Positions 5,956 to 13,362 are shown, numbered from the stretch's first letter. The stretch is 13,362 nt of DNA from an uncultured Fretibacterium sp. (GCA_937892105.1 CALAUZ010000136.1:1-13362); one strand, 5' to 3'. Program-made: numbers and translations. Notes: generated by a model not told the origin, from the sequence alone.

Positions 5956-8172
5956 ATGATGCCGGACATATTCTCATTTCTTCAGGCACAGGTTAATACA
6001 CAGCTTCAGACATCGGGACAGAATACACAATTACAGCAGGATAATTCCGGTACACAGCCGGGAGTATTTGACGCACTCATAACGGAATACACGGCCTCCG
6101 CAGAATTACAAGATACACAGCCTCAGACGCAAACTACATTACAGATGTCAACTACATCACAACCCTTGACGTTCAGGGGCAATAACTCGCTTTCAGCTTC
6201 AGTGGTGAATATTCTTGCGGGAGACGAAACTGTGCAGAACATACAGTCTCAGACGGTACAGGATACGCAAGATACTTCGGGAGCATGGAGAAATCTTTTT
6301 GCGGACGTTAGGAGGACTTTAGACAATAGTAATGTCAGGAATGACGGTACTATTTCGCCTGAGACGGCTGCTAATGACGCTCCTGCTGAAGTAATTTCGT
6401 GGGAAGAAGTTACCCCTTCTGGTAATGGCCATGAAACACCTGAAGCACCTTCCCTTTTGCCTGTGAGGATACCTGACAAACCCAGCGTTACACCCAGCAC
6501 AGGCATTATTGATACTGAGCCGGAAACAGAACGCACAGATACCCCTTCACTTCAGGGATACGCAGAGAATACAGTGAACGTTGACCCTGACACTAGGGAT
6601 ACCGATACAGCGATGTTAATACCGGAGAATGACGCGCCTGAAGCTGATACGGAGCTTCGTAATACTGTACAGGAACATAGCACTGTAGAGACCAATGCAA
6701 GCAGAATATCTGAGACTGGTACGCCGGAAATTGCGGCAGAAGTCCGAGAGCTTCCGGAAGAAGCTGATACCCCAGAACTTAATGACACAGAAAGCACAGC
6801 TACCCCGAACACTGCGGACAAAACAGAAGAACCTTCCCATTTCACTCCAGAAGCCAGCAGATCAAAGAATAACACCGTCTCTAATGTTAGACATGACATT
6901 AGAGGTGCAACACAAAATATTGAAGGTACAACGGAAGATGACAATTCCCAAGTAATACATGTTGCCGTTAATACCGTTAATTCCGTATCAACATCAGTCA
7001 ATGGTGCAGAACATGTAGAGCTTTACGCTGAGAGTAATAACGTGAACACCCCCTCTTCAGCTAATGAAGATTTACAATCACTTGAAGCTATGCCGGAACT
7101 TACGGTAGAAGGTACTGACCACAGGGAACAGGAAGATACTGATGTTCCAGAAACTGCCTCTTCAACAACTTCTGTTGCAGACAATGCCTTGAACATGGCA
7201 GGACTTGCAGGACTTCAGCCTGTTCCACAAGAAGCCATAACCTCATCACCCGAAACCGCAACGCAGGAAGCACAGCAAGCAATCCTTGGCTCTCAACCGG
7301 ATACACAAAGAAACGTTCAGCCCCAGACATCTCGCAATGCTCAGCGCAAGTCTCAGACATCGCAGGCCACAGCAGGAAACAACACTGAAGCCTCAGAACC
7401 TGAAGAAACTGGTACATTCACACAACAAATACGGTCAGGTCAGGCCACAAGGCAGGGTACAGAGCAAGAACCATTGGGGCAAGAAGAGAACACTGGCACT
7501 CAGGACGGCAATGAAGGCAATAATTTGTCTCAGGAGCGTAATGACACCAATATGGGAATGACACCTCAAACTCGAAGGACAACGGAAACATCACGCGCAC
7601 AGAATAATCGCGCGTTATCATCGTCTTCAACACCAGCTGACAGAACGGAAGTGCGAAATGATTTCCAGTCATTTTTTGACGGCGCATTAAGGACGAGAAG
7701 GGCAGCATCAGGAACTCCCGCACAGCCGCTTAATCTTAGGACAGGCACTTACACTCCGTCTCAGAGCAGTACACTTAGGGAAGGCATCATTAATACTGTG
7801 AGATTTATCCGAGCTGATGGTGTGCGAAAGGCAAATATCGTGGTAGACCCTCCAGCACTAGGAAGAATTACCGTAGAACTCACTTCCAGCACTTCAGGGG
7901 TTGAAGCGTCCGTTAAAGTAGCGAATGAGCAAATCCGACAAATAGTGCAGGAGCAAATTTCGCAGCTTAGAGATAATTTGTCGCAGCAGGGAGTTCAGGT
8001 GTCAGAGTTCACTGTAGATGTTCAGCAGGATAACTCCGGTCAGGGTCAAGGTCAGGGTTCAGGACGTGAAAACCAGGAAAGCTCTTACACATACACAGCT
8101 GGCGGCACTGAAGAAGACACGGAAGATTTCAGGATCGACCTTGAAGAAGGGTTATTGTACTGGGTAGCATAA
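5956..8172 (+). CDS. fliK: Flagellar hook-length control protein FliK
   Basis: Secreted molecular ruler that measures the hook and switches export from hook to filament proteins. At 738 aa it is almost twice the Salmonella protein (405). Residues about 15-605 are low-complexity and probably disordered, very rich in Thr, Gln, Asn, Glu and Ser, with loosely repeated EADTPEL/EADTELR-type segments. The C-terminal substrate-switch domain (about 610-695) carries TVRFIRADGVRKANIVVDPP, then LGRITVEL and SQLRDNLSQQGVQVSEFTVDV, the normal Flg_hook fold with the conserved PP.LG...V.L and L...L...G motifs. A GQGQGQG run precedes a short acidic tail. CAGGAGGG at 5939-5946 supports the ATG at 5956 (a second ATG follows directly). 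It lies just before flgD and flgE, as expected. Confidence 0.9.
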   Translation: MMPDIFSFLQAQVNTQLQTSGQNTQLQQDNSGTQPGVFDALITEYTASAELQDTQPQTQTTLQMSTTSQPLTFRGNNSLSASVVNILAGDETVQNIQSQTVQDTQDTSGAWRNLFADVRRTLDNSNVRNDGTISPETAANDAPAEVISWEEVTPSGNGHETPEAPSLLPVRIPDKPSVTPSTGIIDTEPETERTDTPSLQGYAENTVNVDPDTRDTDTAMLIPENDAPEADTELRNTVQEHSTVETNASRISETGTPEIAAEVRELPEEADTPELNDTESTATPNTADKTEEPSHFTPEASRSKNNTVSNVRHDIRGATQNIEGTTEDDNSQVIHVAVNTVNSVSTSVNGAEHVELYAESNNVNTPSSANEDLQSLEAMPELTVEGTDHREQEDTDVPETASSTTSVADNALNMAGLAGLQPVPQEAITSSPETATQEAQQAILGSQPDTQRNVQPQTSRNAQRKSQTSQATAGNNTEASEPEETGTFTQQIRSGQATRQGTEQEPLGQEENTGTQDGNEGNNLSQERNDTNMGMTPQTRRTTETSRAQNNRALSSSSTPADRTEVRNDFQSFFDGALRTRRAASGTPAQPLNLRTGTYTPSQSSTLREGIINTVRFIRADGVRKANIVVDPPALGRITVELTSSTSGVEASVKVANEQIRQIVQEQISQLRDNLSQQGVQVSEFTVDVQQDNSGQGQGQGSGRENQESSYTYTAGGTEEDTEDFRIDLEEGLLYWVA

Positions 8173-8196
8173 ATTCATCATCAGGAGAGGAAAATT

Positions 8197-8775
8197 ATGG
8201 CAGTAACAAATGTAAATAATTATACGAACCTCGCGAATATAACGACGCCTTCAACATCGACGACAACAAATACGACAAATAATAGTACAACAAGTACTAA
8301 CTCTACAAATTCTACAACAACAACAGGAACCAGCAGTTCATCTTCAGTAACTACTGCGACAAATGACGCTCTGGGGAAGGACGCGTTTCTGAAACTCCTT
8401 ATTGCGGAACTCTCAAATCAGGATCCTCTCAACCCTATGGAGGACAGGGAGTTTATCTCGCAGATGGCTACGTTCTCCAGCCTTGAACAGATGCAGAACA
8501 TGAACAATACGCTTACCAGTATGTCGGAAGCCAACAAGTTCAACGCGGTGCAGTATATTGGCAAAGCAATAGCATTCACGACAGGCGAAGGAACAGCAGC
8601 AACCCAGAAAGTTGCAATCGTAAATCATGTATGGTTTGACCCGAAAGAGGGTACAATACTTGATACGACAGAAGGTGAAGTAAACCTCGAGAAAGTTGAA
8701 GGTGTATCAATAGTAAATTCAACTTCTGGAACGAGCACAAGTACAAACTCAGGCACAAGCACAGGCTCCAATTAA
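8197..8775 (+). CDS. flgD: Flagellar hook-capping protein FlgD
   Basis: Cap on which FlgE subunits polymerise into the hook; exported, and discarded when the hook is complete. 192 aa. The conserved core is LGKDAFLKLLIAELSNQDPL and NPMEDREFISQMATFSSLEQ (59-98), followed by VQYIGKAIAFTTGEG (118-132), and is nearly textbook. The C-terminal Tudor/Fn3-like part is short, as in Bacillus FlgD. Both ends are unusual: residues 15-57 and 174-192 are almost pure Ser/Thr/Asn/Gly. The N-terminal export signal would lie within that low-complexity stretch. CAGGAGAGG at 8182-8190 serves the ATG. Its neighbours fliK and flgE are its usual partners. Confidence 0.93.
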   Translation: MAVTNVNNYTNLANITTPSTSTTTNTTNNSTTSTNSTNSTTTTGTSSSSSVTTATNDALGKDAFLKLLIAELSNQDPLNPMEDREFISQMATFSSLEQMQNMNNTLTSMSEANKFNAVQYIGKAIAFTTGEGTAATQKVAIVNHVWFDPKEGTILDTTEGEVNLEKVEGVSIVNSTSGTSTSTNSGTSTGSN

Positions 8776-8849
8776 TTTTAATTGCTCTCATGGACGAGAC
8801 ACGGCAGGAAGGACGCCCGGCCAGAGTAATATACAAAGTAAAATCACAC

Positions 8850-8869
8850 AGGAGGAATAACGAGAAATG
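8850..8869 (+). promoter_or_regulatory. Ribosome binding site of flgE
   Basis: AGGAGG at 8850-8855 lies 11 bases before the ATG at 8867; a strong site for a gene that must be made in large amounts. The 91-base gap between flgD and flgE shows no clear promoter or terminator. Confidence 0.7.
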
Positions 8870-11491
8870 CTAAGGTCATTATTCACAGCAGTAACGGGTG
8901 TTCGCGCTCACCAGACGATGCTCGACGTGACGGGTAACAACATATCCAACGCCAATACGACAGGGTTCAAGAAGGATAGCACAGTATTTGCCGATCTCAT
9001 GTATCAGGCCAACAAGTACGCTTCAGCCGCAGGAGACACACGCGGAGGTATAAACCCTGCACAGGTAGGTCTTGGAGTAAGCGTATCGGCAATAGAGACA
9101 ATTCACACGCAGGGTTCAGGCTCATACACTGGCAATAACTCGGACATGATGATACAGGATAAGGGCTTCTTCGTGTACTCTGACGGGACAAGCCAGCTTT
9201 TCAGCCGTTCGGGAGCATGTGTACTTGACGGAAACAGCGATATGGTTCTCTCAGGTTCAGGCTACAAGCTGCAGGGCTACGAGATGGAGCTTCAGCCGGC
9301 TTCAGGAGAATATCAGCAGGCGGCTGACCTCTCAACCGTCAATATTCCTCTGGGTCAAAAAATAGACGCAAAAGCAACTACACGTGTAGATTACCAGTGC
9401 AACCTCGACAGCAGAAGTAACGCATTCCTGTCATACGGATTTGCGGATCTCCCGTTCAACGTTGTGGCAGGTGCAAATGACCTCAGCGCAGGAAGAGCAA
9501 AAATCACAATGGGCGGGACTGATTATGACCTGGCCATGACAACGAGCTTCACAGGGACATCAAATGCTACGAATACAGGAACAAATTACCTCAATTTTGC
9601 CCTTGCCAACGGTGGGGAAACTACAACTTTGACATTTGACATGACAGGCATTGACGGCGAAAACGGAGTTCCTACCTTAGCACTTCCGAAGCTCACAGCT
9701 AACGTTACCACTGCCGCTACAGCAACCACTCCCGCTGTATATGGTGCCGCAAACCCTTCCGCCGCTGTAGGAACAAACGGTCTTGTAGGCTGGATAAATG
9801 CCACGACAGGCGCGATATATCCTGCGGCTACAGCACCACAGTATCCTTCATTGGATCAGAGTTCTCTCGATCAGCTTATGGCTGTATACCAGTTTCCTGG
9901 CCAGGTGCCTCCGCAGTATTTTGCGGCGCAGTATGACGACTCTACAGGCACACTGAAAATTCGCAGTATTACACTTCTCGATGCCAGCAATAATGCGGTT
10001 TCAGCGACAACTAACGGACTAATCGCGGACTTGACGGGGACTAATGCTGTAGCAACGCACTTCAATGTTGAACCCAGCGCGTTCACATACAGTGTGAAGC
10101 AGGGTATGAACTACACTAAATTCAACCTTTCGGGAGCACCAACAGTTCCTACAACAGATAATCAGGGTAATGCGACTTATGCTCCGGCTCAGGTAAGCTA
10201 TAACTTCATCGCGGAATTTGACGAAAGTGTAGACCGTGAAGCCGGTACAATGTCAACTCTGGGAAAGACAACGACAAGAATGACATTGTGGTATTACGGG
10301 TACAGCAACGCCGATTTATTCACTGATGCACAGGGCACCGTAGGAACTACGCCACAAAACGCAGCTGCAATTTCTGCCGGGACATACCAGAAGACTATGC
10401 ATAAACTCGAAGCTAACGTGTCGTTTAACCCAGATGGTACATTTGATTCTGTCGAATGGGTAGACAATGACAACATGAATGCTCCTCTCGGATACCGTAT
10501 ACAGAGCGGAAATCTTCTGACCGCTACAGGTTTCACTGGAGCTGCAGCAGGGGCAAACTTCCAGATAGTGCCGGGCAGTTCAAGCTCGTCAAGTACATCA
10601 AAGAACACCTTGAACTTCATGCAGGCACAGAGCCTTGACACTCCTGGTTCAACAGATACGCTCGGAGTGTGGTCAACGAAGGGGTCAGCTACACAGGGCG
10701 GCACACATGCGACTAAGTTCACGATTTATGATGACAACGGCAAAGAGCATACACTGGAAGTTACGTTCAAGAAGATAACTGAGAACCGCTGGAGATGGGA
10801 AGCGTTCCTCGTAGAGCAAGATGCATCAGGGCAGGACGTACTCGTTAATATCATTCCTGACCCAAGAACAGGCGAGATCGAGTTTGACGGTTCAGGGCGT
10901 ATCAGCAACGTCATCGCTGACAGCAACAATGCACAGAGGCGTGGCAAAGGTCAGAGTGTTACGAACGCTGAAGTAGAAATCTCTATACCGTTCAGCCTTA
11001 ACGGACAGCCCAACAGTGTTGTAACGCTCAATTTTGGCGGCGGAGTAGGTTCGGGCGGAAGCGCACTGGAAGGAGTAACACAGTTCGCGTCAGAGACAAC
11101 TACAAAACCTGTATACCAGAACGGCTACACAATGGGAGTTCTAAAGAATTATTCCGTAGCTACAGACGGGACTATAACTGGTTCATACAGCAACGGTGTG
11201 AGCATTCCGCTTTACAGGGTAGCACTCGCAACGTTCGCGAATGAGCAGGGGCTTGAAAAGGTCGGAAACACAATGTTCCAGGCTTCCATCAACTCAGGGA
11301 ATGCTAACATTGACGGTGCAACCTCCAACGGCAAGGGGTCAATCATGAGCCAGTACGTTGAGATGTCCAACGTTGACCTCACGGAAGAGTTCACTCACCT
11401 CATCATTGCGCAGAGAGGTTTCCAGGCGAACACCCGTGTCGTTACGGTGAGCGACCAGATACTTGAAGAAGTCGTGAACCTCAAGAGGTAA
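8867..11491 (+). CDS. flgE: Flagellar hook protein FlgE, extra large, with a possible cross-link motif
   Basis: Structural subunit of the flagellar hook. It is 874 aa, against about 400-470 in most bacteria. The N-terminal rod/hook helix MLRSLFTAVTGVRAHQTMLD and VTGNNISNANTTGFKKDSTVFA (21-42) and the C-terminal MSNVDLTEEFTHLIIAQRGF to ...VSDQILEEVVNLKR are the conserved D0/D1 parts. A FlaE-type D2 domain (TKFTIYDDNGKEHTLEVTF, about 616-634, to FDGSGRISN near 673-681) precedes the C-terminal half. Between about 190 and 605 lies a large extra region of about 415 residues, rich in Thr and Ala. The only two cysteines are Cys118 and Cys178; Lys165, Cys178 and Asn179 match the residues of the Treponema denticola lysinoalanine cross-link. 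It is the last gene of the operon, followed by a terminator. Confidence 0.93.
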   Translation: MLRSLFTAVTGVRAHQTMLDVTGNNISNANTTGFKKDSTVFADLMYQANKYASAAGDTRGGINPAQVGLGVSVSAIETIHTQGSGSYTGNNSDMMIQDKGFFVYSDGTSQLFSRSGACVLDGNSDMVLSGSGYKLQGYEMELQPASGEYQQAADLSTVNIPLGQKIDAKATTRVDYQCNLDSRSNAFLSYGFADLPFNVVAGANDLSAGRAKITMGGTDYDLAMTTSFTGTSNATNTGTNYLNFALANGGETTTLTFDMTGIDGENGVPTLALPKLTANVTTAATATTPAVYGAANPSAAVGTNGLVGWINATTGAIYPAATAPQYPSLDQSSLDQLMAVYQFPGQVPPQYFAAQYDDSTGTLKIRSITLLDASNNAVSATTNGLIADLTGTNAVATHFNVEPSAFTYSVKQGMNYTKFNLSGAPTVPTTDNQGNATYAPAQVSYNFIAEFDESVDREAGTMSTLGKTTTRMTLWYYGYSNADLFTDAQGTVGTTPQNAAAISAGTYQKTMHKLEANVSFNPDGTFDSVEWVDNDNMNAPLGYRIQSGNLLTATGFTGAAAGANFQIVPGSSSSSSTSKNTLNFMQAQSLDTPGSTDTLGVWSTKGSATQGGTHATKFTIYDDNGKEHTLEVTFKKITENRWRWEAFLVEQDASGQDVLVNIIPDPRTGEIEFDGSGRISNVIADSNNAQRRGKGQSVTNAEVEISIPFSLNGQPNSVVTLNFGGGVGSGGSALEGVTQFASETTTKPVYQNGYTMGVLKNYSVATDGTITGSYSNGVSIPLYRVALATFANEQGLEKVGNTMFQASINSGNANIDGATSNGKGSIMSQYVEMSNVDLTEEFTHLIIAQRGFQANTRVVTVSDQILEEVVNLKR

Positions 11492-11516
11492 TAATCAGCC
11501 TAATACAGAAAATTTT

Positions 11517-11553
11517 TCCCTTGTCCTGATTGTATGGGCAGGGGATTTTTTTT
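11517..11553 (+). terminator. Rho-independent terminator after flgE
   Basis: A 10-bp stem (11517-11526 with 11536-11545, two or three G-T pairs) closes a 9-base loop and is followed by eight T's at 11546-11553. The 25 bases between the flgE stop and the stem hold no gene. This ends the flagellar operon and separates it from the amylosucrase. Confidence 0.85.
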
Positions 11554-11561
11554 GCCTGAAT

Positions 11562-11708
11562 ACTCCTGATGAAGATGATATTAAAACAGGCTGGTGGTAT
11601 GTGAATAACGCTATCGGTGAAAGTATATGTTTCGAGTTCGGAAACAATGACAGGGGAGAACCTGCCGTTATTACTATTATCTGGAGAAAGCTCACAGGTG
11701 AGGGTTAA
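11562..11708 (+). pseudogene. Probable 3' remnant of an unknown gene
   Basis: An open frame downstream of the terminator ends in TAA at 11706-11708 and reads like real protein: TPDEDDIKTGWWYVNNAIGE followed by SICFEFGNNDRGEPAVITII and WRKLTGEG. It is rich in Trp, Phe, Tyr and Ile, unlike random DNA. No ATG or plausible start with a ribosome site exists in this frame; the earliest candidate, a GTG at 11601, would leave only 35 residues. The frame stays open back through the terminator into flgE. I therefore read it as a leftover C-terminus of a gene lost by deletion. The family is not recognised. Confidence 0.4.
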
Positions 11709-11720
11709 ATCACAGCATGA

Positions 11721-11726
11721 TATACT
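11721..11726 (+). promoter_or_regulatory. Candidate -10 box for amylosucrase
   Basis: TATACT matches the TATAAT consensus at 5 of 6 positions, and the surrounding 11717-11734 is AT-rich. No convincing -35 was found 16-18 bases upstream. An independent promoter is likely because the terminator at 11517-11553 lies just before, but the exact site is uncertain. No operator or attenuator was recognised. Confidence 0.35.
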
Positions 11727-11751
11727 ATATAAATCCCAAAATCTTTAACGT

Positions 11752-11772
11752 AAGGAGTTCAGTTTTGCCATG
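11752..11772 (+). promoter_or_regulatory. Ribosome binding site of the amylosucrase gene
   Basis: AAGGAG at 11752-11757 is 12 bases before the ATG at 11770, slightly long but the best site available. It lies at the end of an 18-base sequence that also occurs exactly at the start of the toxin gene (3868-3885). Confidence 0.6.
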
Positions 11773-13362
11773 AACGAATTTGAAGTCAGACTGTCAAAGC
11801 ATTATGATGAACTCAAGTGGCTGTATTATGAGCTTTACGGCAGCGACAAACAGGCGTTCGATTACTTCTGCTCTATGCTGGGCAGATGTTGGAGCGAACG
11901 CAACGATCTTCTTCGCGAACTTGACGAGGCCCGCGAGAAAGTTCCAGACTGGTACGCAGGCAATGACATTCTCGGAATGATGATGTACACTGAGTGCTTC
12001 GCAAAAACACTTCAGGGCATTAAATCCCACCTCGACTACATACAGGAATGCGGAGTAACCTACCTCCATCTCATGCCCCTTCTCGACACTCCAAAAGGCA
12101 GAAGCGATGGCGGATATGCTGTCTCAGATTTCCGCAAGGTAAGGCCGGATTTAGGTACAATGGAAGACCTCGCAGACCTTTCCGCTAAATGCCACTCACT
12201 CGGTATAAGCGTTTGTCTCGATTTCGTTATGAACCACACCAGTGAAGACCACGAATGGGCAAAGAGAGCACGCAAGGGTGAGAAAGAATTTCAGGATCGC
12301 TACTTCTTCTTCGATAACTGGGAAATTCCCAACCAGTTCGAGCAAAATCTTCCAGAAGTCTTCCCAACAACAGCTCCGGGAAACTTCACATTCTGCGAGG
12401 AAGCCGGAAAAGTCGTAATGACAACGTTCTACCCCTATCAGTGGGATTTGAACTACAGAAATCCCGTAGTCTTCAACGACATGACAGAGAACATGCTATA
12501 CCTCTGCAATCAGGGTATCGACATAATACGCCTTGACGCTGTTCCCTACATCTGGAAGACGCTAGGCACTAACTGCCGCAACCTTCCGCAGGTTCACACG
12601 CTTGTACGGATAATGAGAATGGCCGCAGAGATAGTGTGTCCAGGAACGCTGCTTCTCGGCGAAGTCGTAATGGAACCGTCAAAAGTTGTTCCGTATTTCG
12701 GGACTGTCGAGAAGCCCGAATGCAACATGCTCTACAACGTTACGACAATGGCAAGCACGTGGCATACTGTTGCAACTCAGGATACGCGCCTCATGAAGCA
12801 CCAGTTAGATAGCGTATTTGCCCTGCCGAAACAGTACGTGTTCCTGAACTACCTGCGCTGCCATGATGATATTGGCTGGGGACTGGATTACGACTTTTTG
12901 AGGACGTTCGGGATTGACGAGGTTGCACACAAGAAATACCTCAACGACTACTTCAAGGGAGACTTCAGGGGTTCACCGTCAAGGGGCGAAACATACAACG
13001 ATGCTCCGGAACTTGGCGACGCAAGAATGTGCGGGACTACGGCTTCACTCTGCGGACTTGAGGCAGGCAATAAAGACATGGCCGTAAAGCTGGACATTAT
13101 GCTTCATGCTTTCCTGTTCACTCAGAGCGGAATACCAGTGTTATACAGCGGGGACGAGATAGGTCAGCTCAACGATTACACCTATCATGACAGCCCTGAC
13201 CCAGACAAGGCCGCCGACAGCAGATATGTTCACAGGGGAACGTTCCATTGGGAGGACGCTGCAAAACGCGATGACCTTAACACCCCGCAAGGTAAGATAT
13301 TCAGCGCAGTACGAAGGCTTATGACGTTGCGTGACACTCAGGCTGTGTTTGCGAACGAGGCG
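11770..13362 (+). CDS. Amylosucrase (GH13 subfamily 4), C-terminus beyond the window
   Basis: Open from 11770 to the right edge (531 codons, no stop). Amylosucrase splits sucrose and adds the glucose to an alpha-1,4-glucan chain, releasing fructose. The GH13 regions are all present: HLMPLLDTPKGRSDGGYAVS with the amylosucrase-type sequence, DFVMNHTS, GIDIIRLDAVPYIWK with nucleophile Asp256, LLLGEVV with acid/base Glu298, and YLRCHDDIGW with His365 and Asp366. ADSRYVHR carries the Arg that forms the pocket salt bridge in Neisseria amylosucrase. The spacing of 42 residues between Asp and Glu equals that of the Neisseria enzyme. The N-terminus is about 30 residues shorter. There is no signal peptide, so it acts in the cytoplasm. 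Sucrose hydrolase is the main alternative. Confidence 0.85.
   Translation, partial: MNEFEVRLSKHYDELKWLYYELYGSDKQAFDYFCSMLGRCWSERNDLLRELDEAREKVPDWYAGNDILGMMMYTECFAKTLQGIKSHLDYIQECGVTYLHLMPLLDTPKGRSDGGYAVSDFRKVRPDLGTMEDLADLSAKCHSLGISVCLDFVMNHTSEDHEWAKRARKGEKEFQDRYFFFDNWEIPNQFEQNLPEVFPTTAPGNFTFCEEAGKVVMTTFYPYQWDLNYRNPVVFNDMTENMLYLCNQGIDIIRLDAVPYIWKTLGTNCRNLPQVHTLVRIMRMAAEIVCPGTLLLGEVVMEPSKVVPYFGTVEKPECNMLYNVTTMASTWHTVATQDTRLMKHQLDSVFALPKQYVFLNYLRCHDDIGWGLDYDFLRTFGIDEVAHKKYLNDYFKGDFRGSPSRGETYNDAPELGDARMCGTTASLCGLEAGNKDMAVKLDIMLHAFLFTQSGIPVLYSGDEIGQLNDYTYHDSPDPDKAADSRYVHRGTFHWEDAAKRDDLNTPQGKIFSAVRRLMTLRDTQAVFANEA

Noticed and set aside
6552..7001. Long minus-strand open frame opposite fliK.
   Set aside because: Its sequence is Ser/Val-rich with no recognisable fold and is explained as the complement of the Thr/Glu/Asp-rich fliK codons; no minus-strand signal supports it.
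8038..8063. GGTCAGG-type tandem repeat near the end of fliK, considered as a regulatory or recombination element.
   Set aside because: It simply encodes the GQGQGQG linker; a similar run in the MotE-like gene (5253-5268) encodes GQGQ and looks like codon-level coincidence.
8790..8873. 27-codon ORF between flgD and flgE, overlapping the flgE start by 7 bases.
   Set aside because: No ribosome site precedes its ATG, its sequence matches no flagellar protein I know, and its second half is mainly the flgE ribosome site read as codons.
11717..11773. 18-codon ORF ending in a TGA that overlaps the amylosucrase ATG, a possible leader peptide.
   Set aside because: No ribosome site before it and its ATG lies within the candidate -10 region, so it would probably not be in the mRNA.
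1..13362. tRNA, rRNA, riboswitch, CRISPR array, insertion sequence or phage attachment site.
   Set aside because: No clover-leaf, spaced-repeat or transposase signal was seen; nearly all of the window is coding on one strand.

Overview
The window holds most of a flagellar export, hook and motor operon, all on the + strand, followed by a strong terminator and then the first 531 codons of an amylosucrase gene that runs off the right edge. The organism is a motile bacterium of moderate GC content. The gene order (fliF, fliG, fliH, fliI, fliJ, a ylxF/motE-like gene, fliK, flgD, flgE) matches the fla/che-type operon of Bacillus and many other diderm and monoderm phyla. Overall protein style suggests a gut Synergistota-like bacterium, but this is a guess from memory. 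A spirochaete relative cannot be excluded, and one FlgE motif points that way.

Layout: 2-166 is the FliF tail. fliG (187-1218), fliH (1211-2161, TTG start overlapping fliG) and fliI (2164-3513) build the C-ring rotor and the export ATPase. A two-gene RelB/DinJ-ParE/RelE type II toxin-antitoxin cassette (3536-4175) sits exactly where fliI should be followed by fliJ. After it come fliJ (4179-4628), a lytic transglycosylase with no signal peptide (4632-5213), a membrane-anchored YlxF/MotE-like protein (5215-5928), a very long FliK hook-length ruler (5956-8172), the FlgD hook cap (8197-8775) and a double-size FlgE hook subunit (8867-11491). A 10-bp hairpin with eight T's ends the operon. The 11562-11708 stretch looks like the 3' remnant of a gene, and the amylosucrase starts at 11770 behind its own candidate promoter.

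How the genes fit together: FliH and FliJ are the regulator and stalk of the FliI ATPase, which feeds rod and hook subunits to the export gate. The transglycosylase probably opens the wall for the rod. FlgD caps the growing hook, FlgE forms it, and FliK measures its length. FliG, bound to the FliF tail, is the rotor side of the motor.

The most interesting points are: (1) FlgE carries Lys165, Cys178 and Asn179, the same residues at the same numbers and spacing as the self-catalysed lysinoalanine hook cross-link of Treponema denticola, in a hook protein of about twice normal size; (2) the toxin-antitoxin cassette lies inside the export-ATPase gene block, and the following fliJ has no clear ribosome binding site of its own. 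No tRNA, rRNA, CRISPR array or intact insertion sequence was seen.
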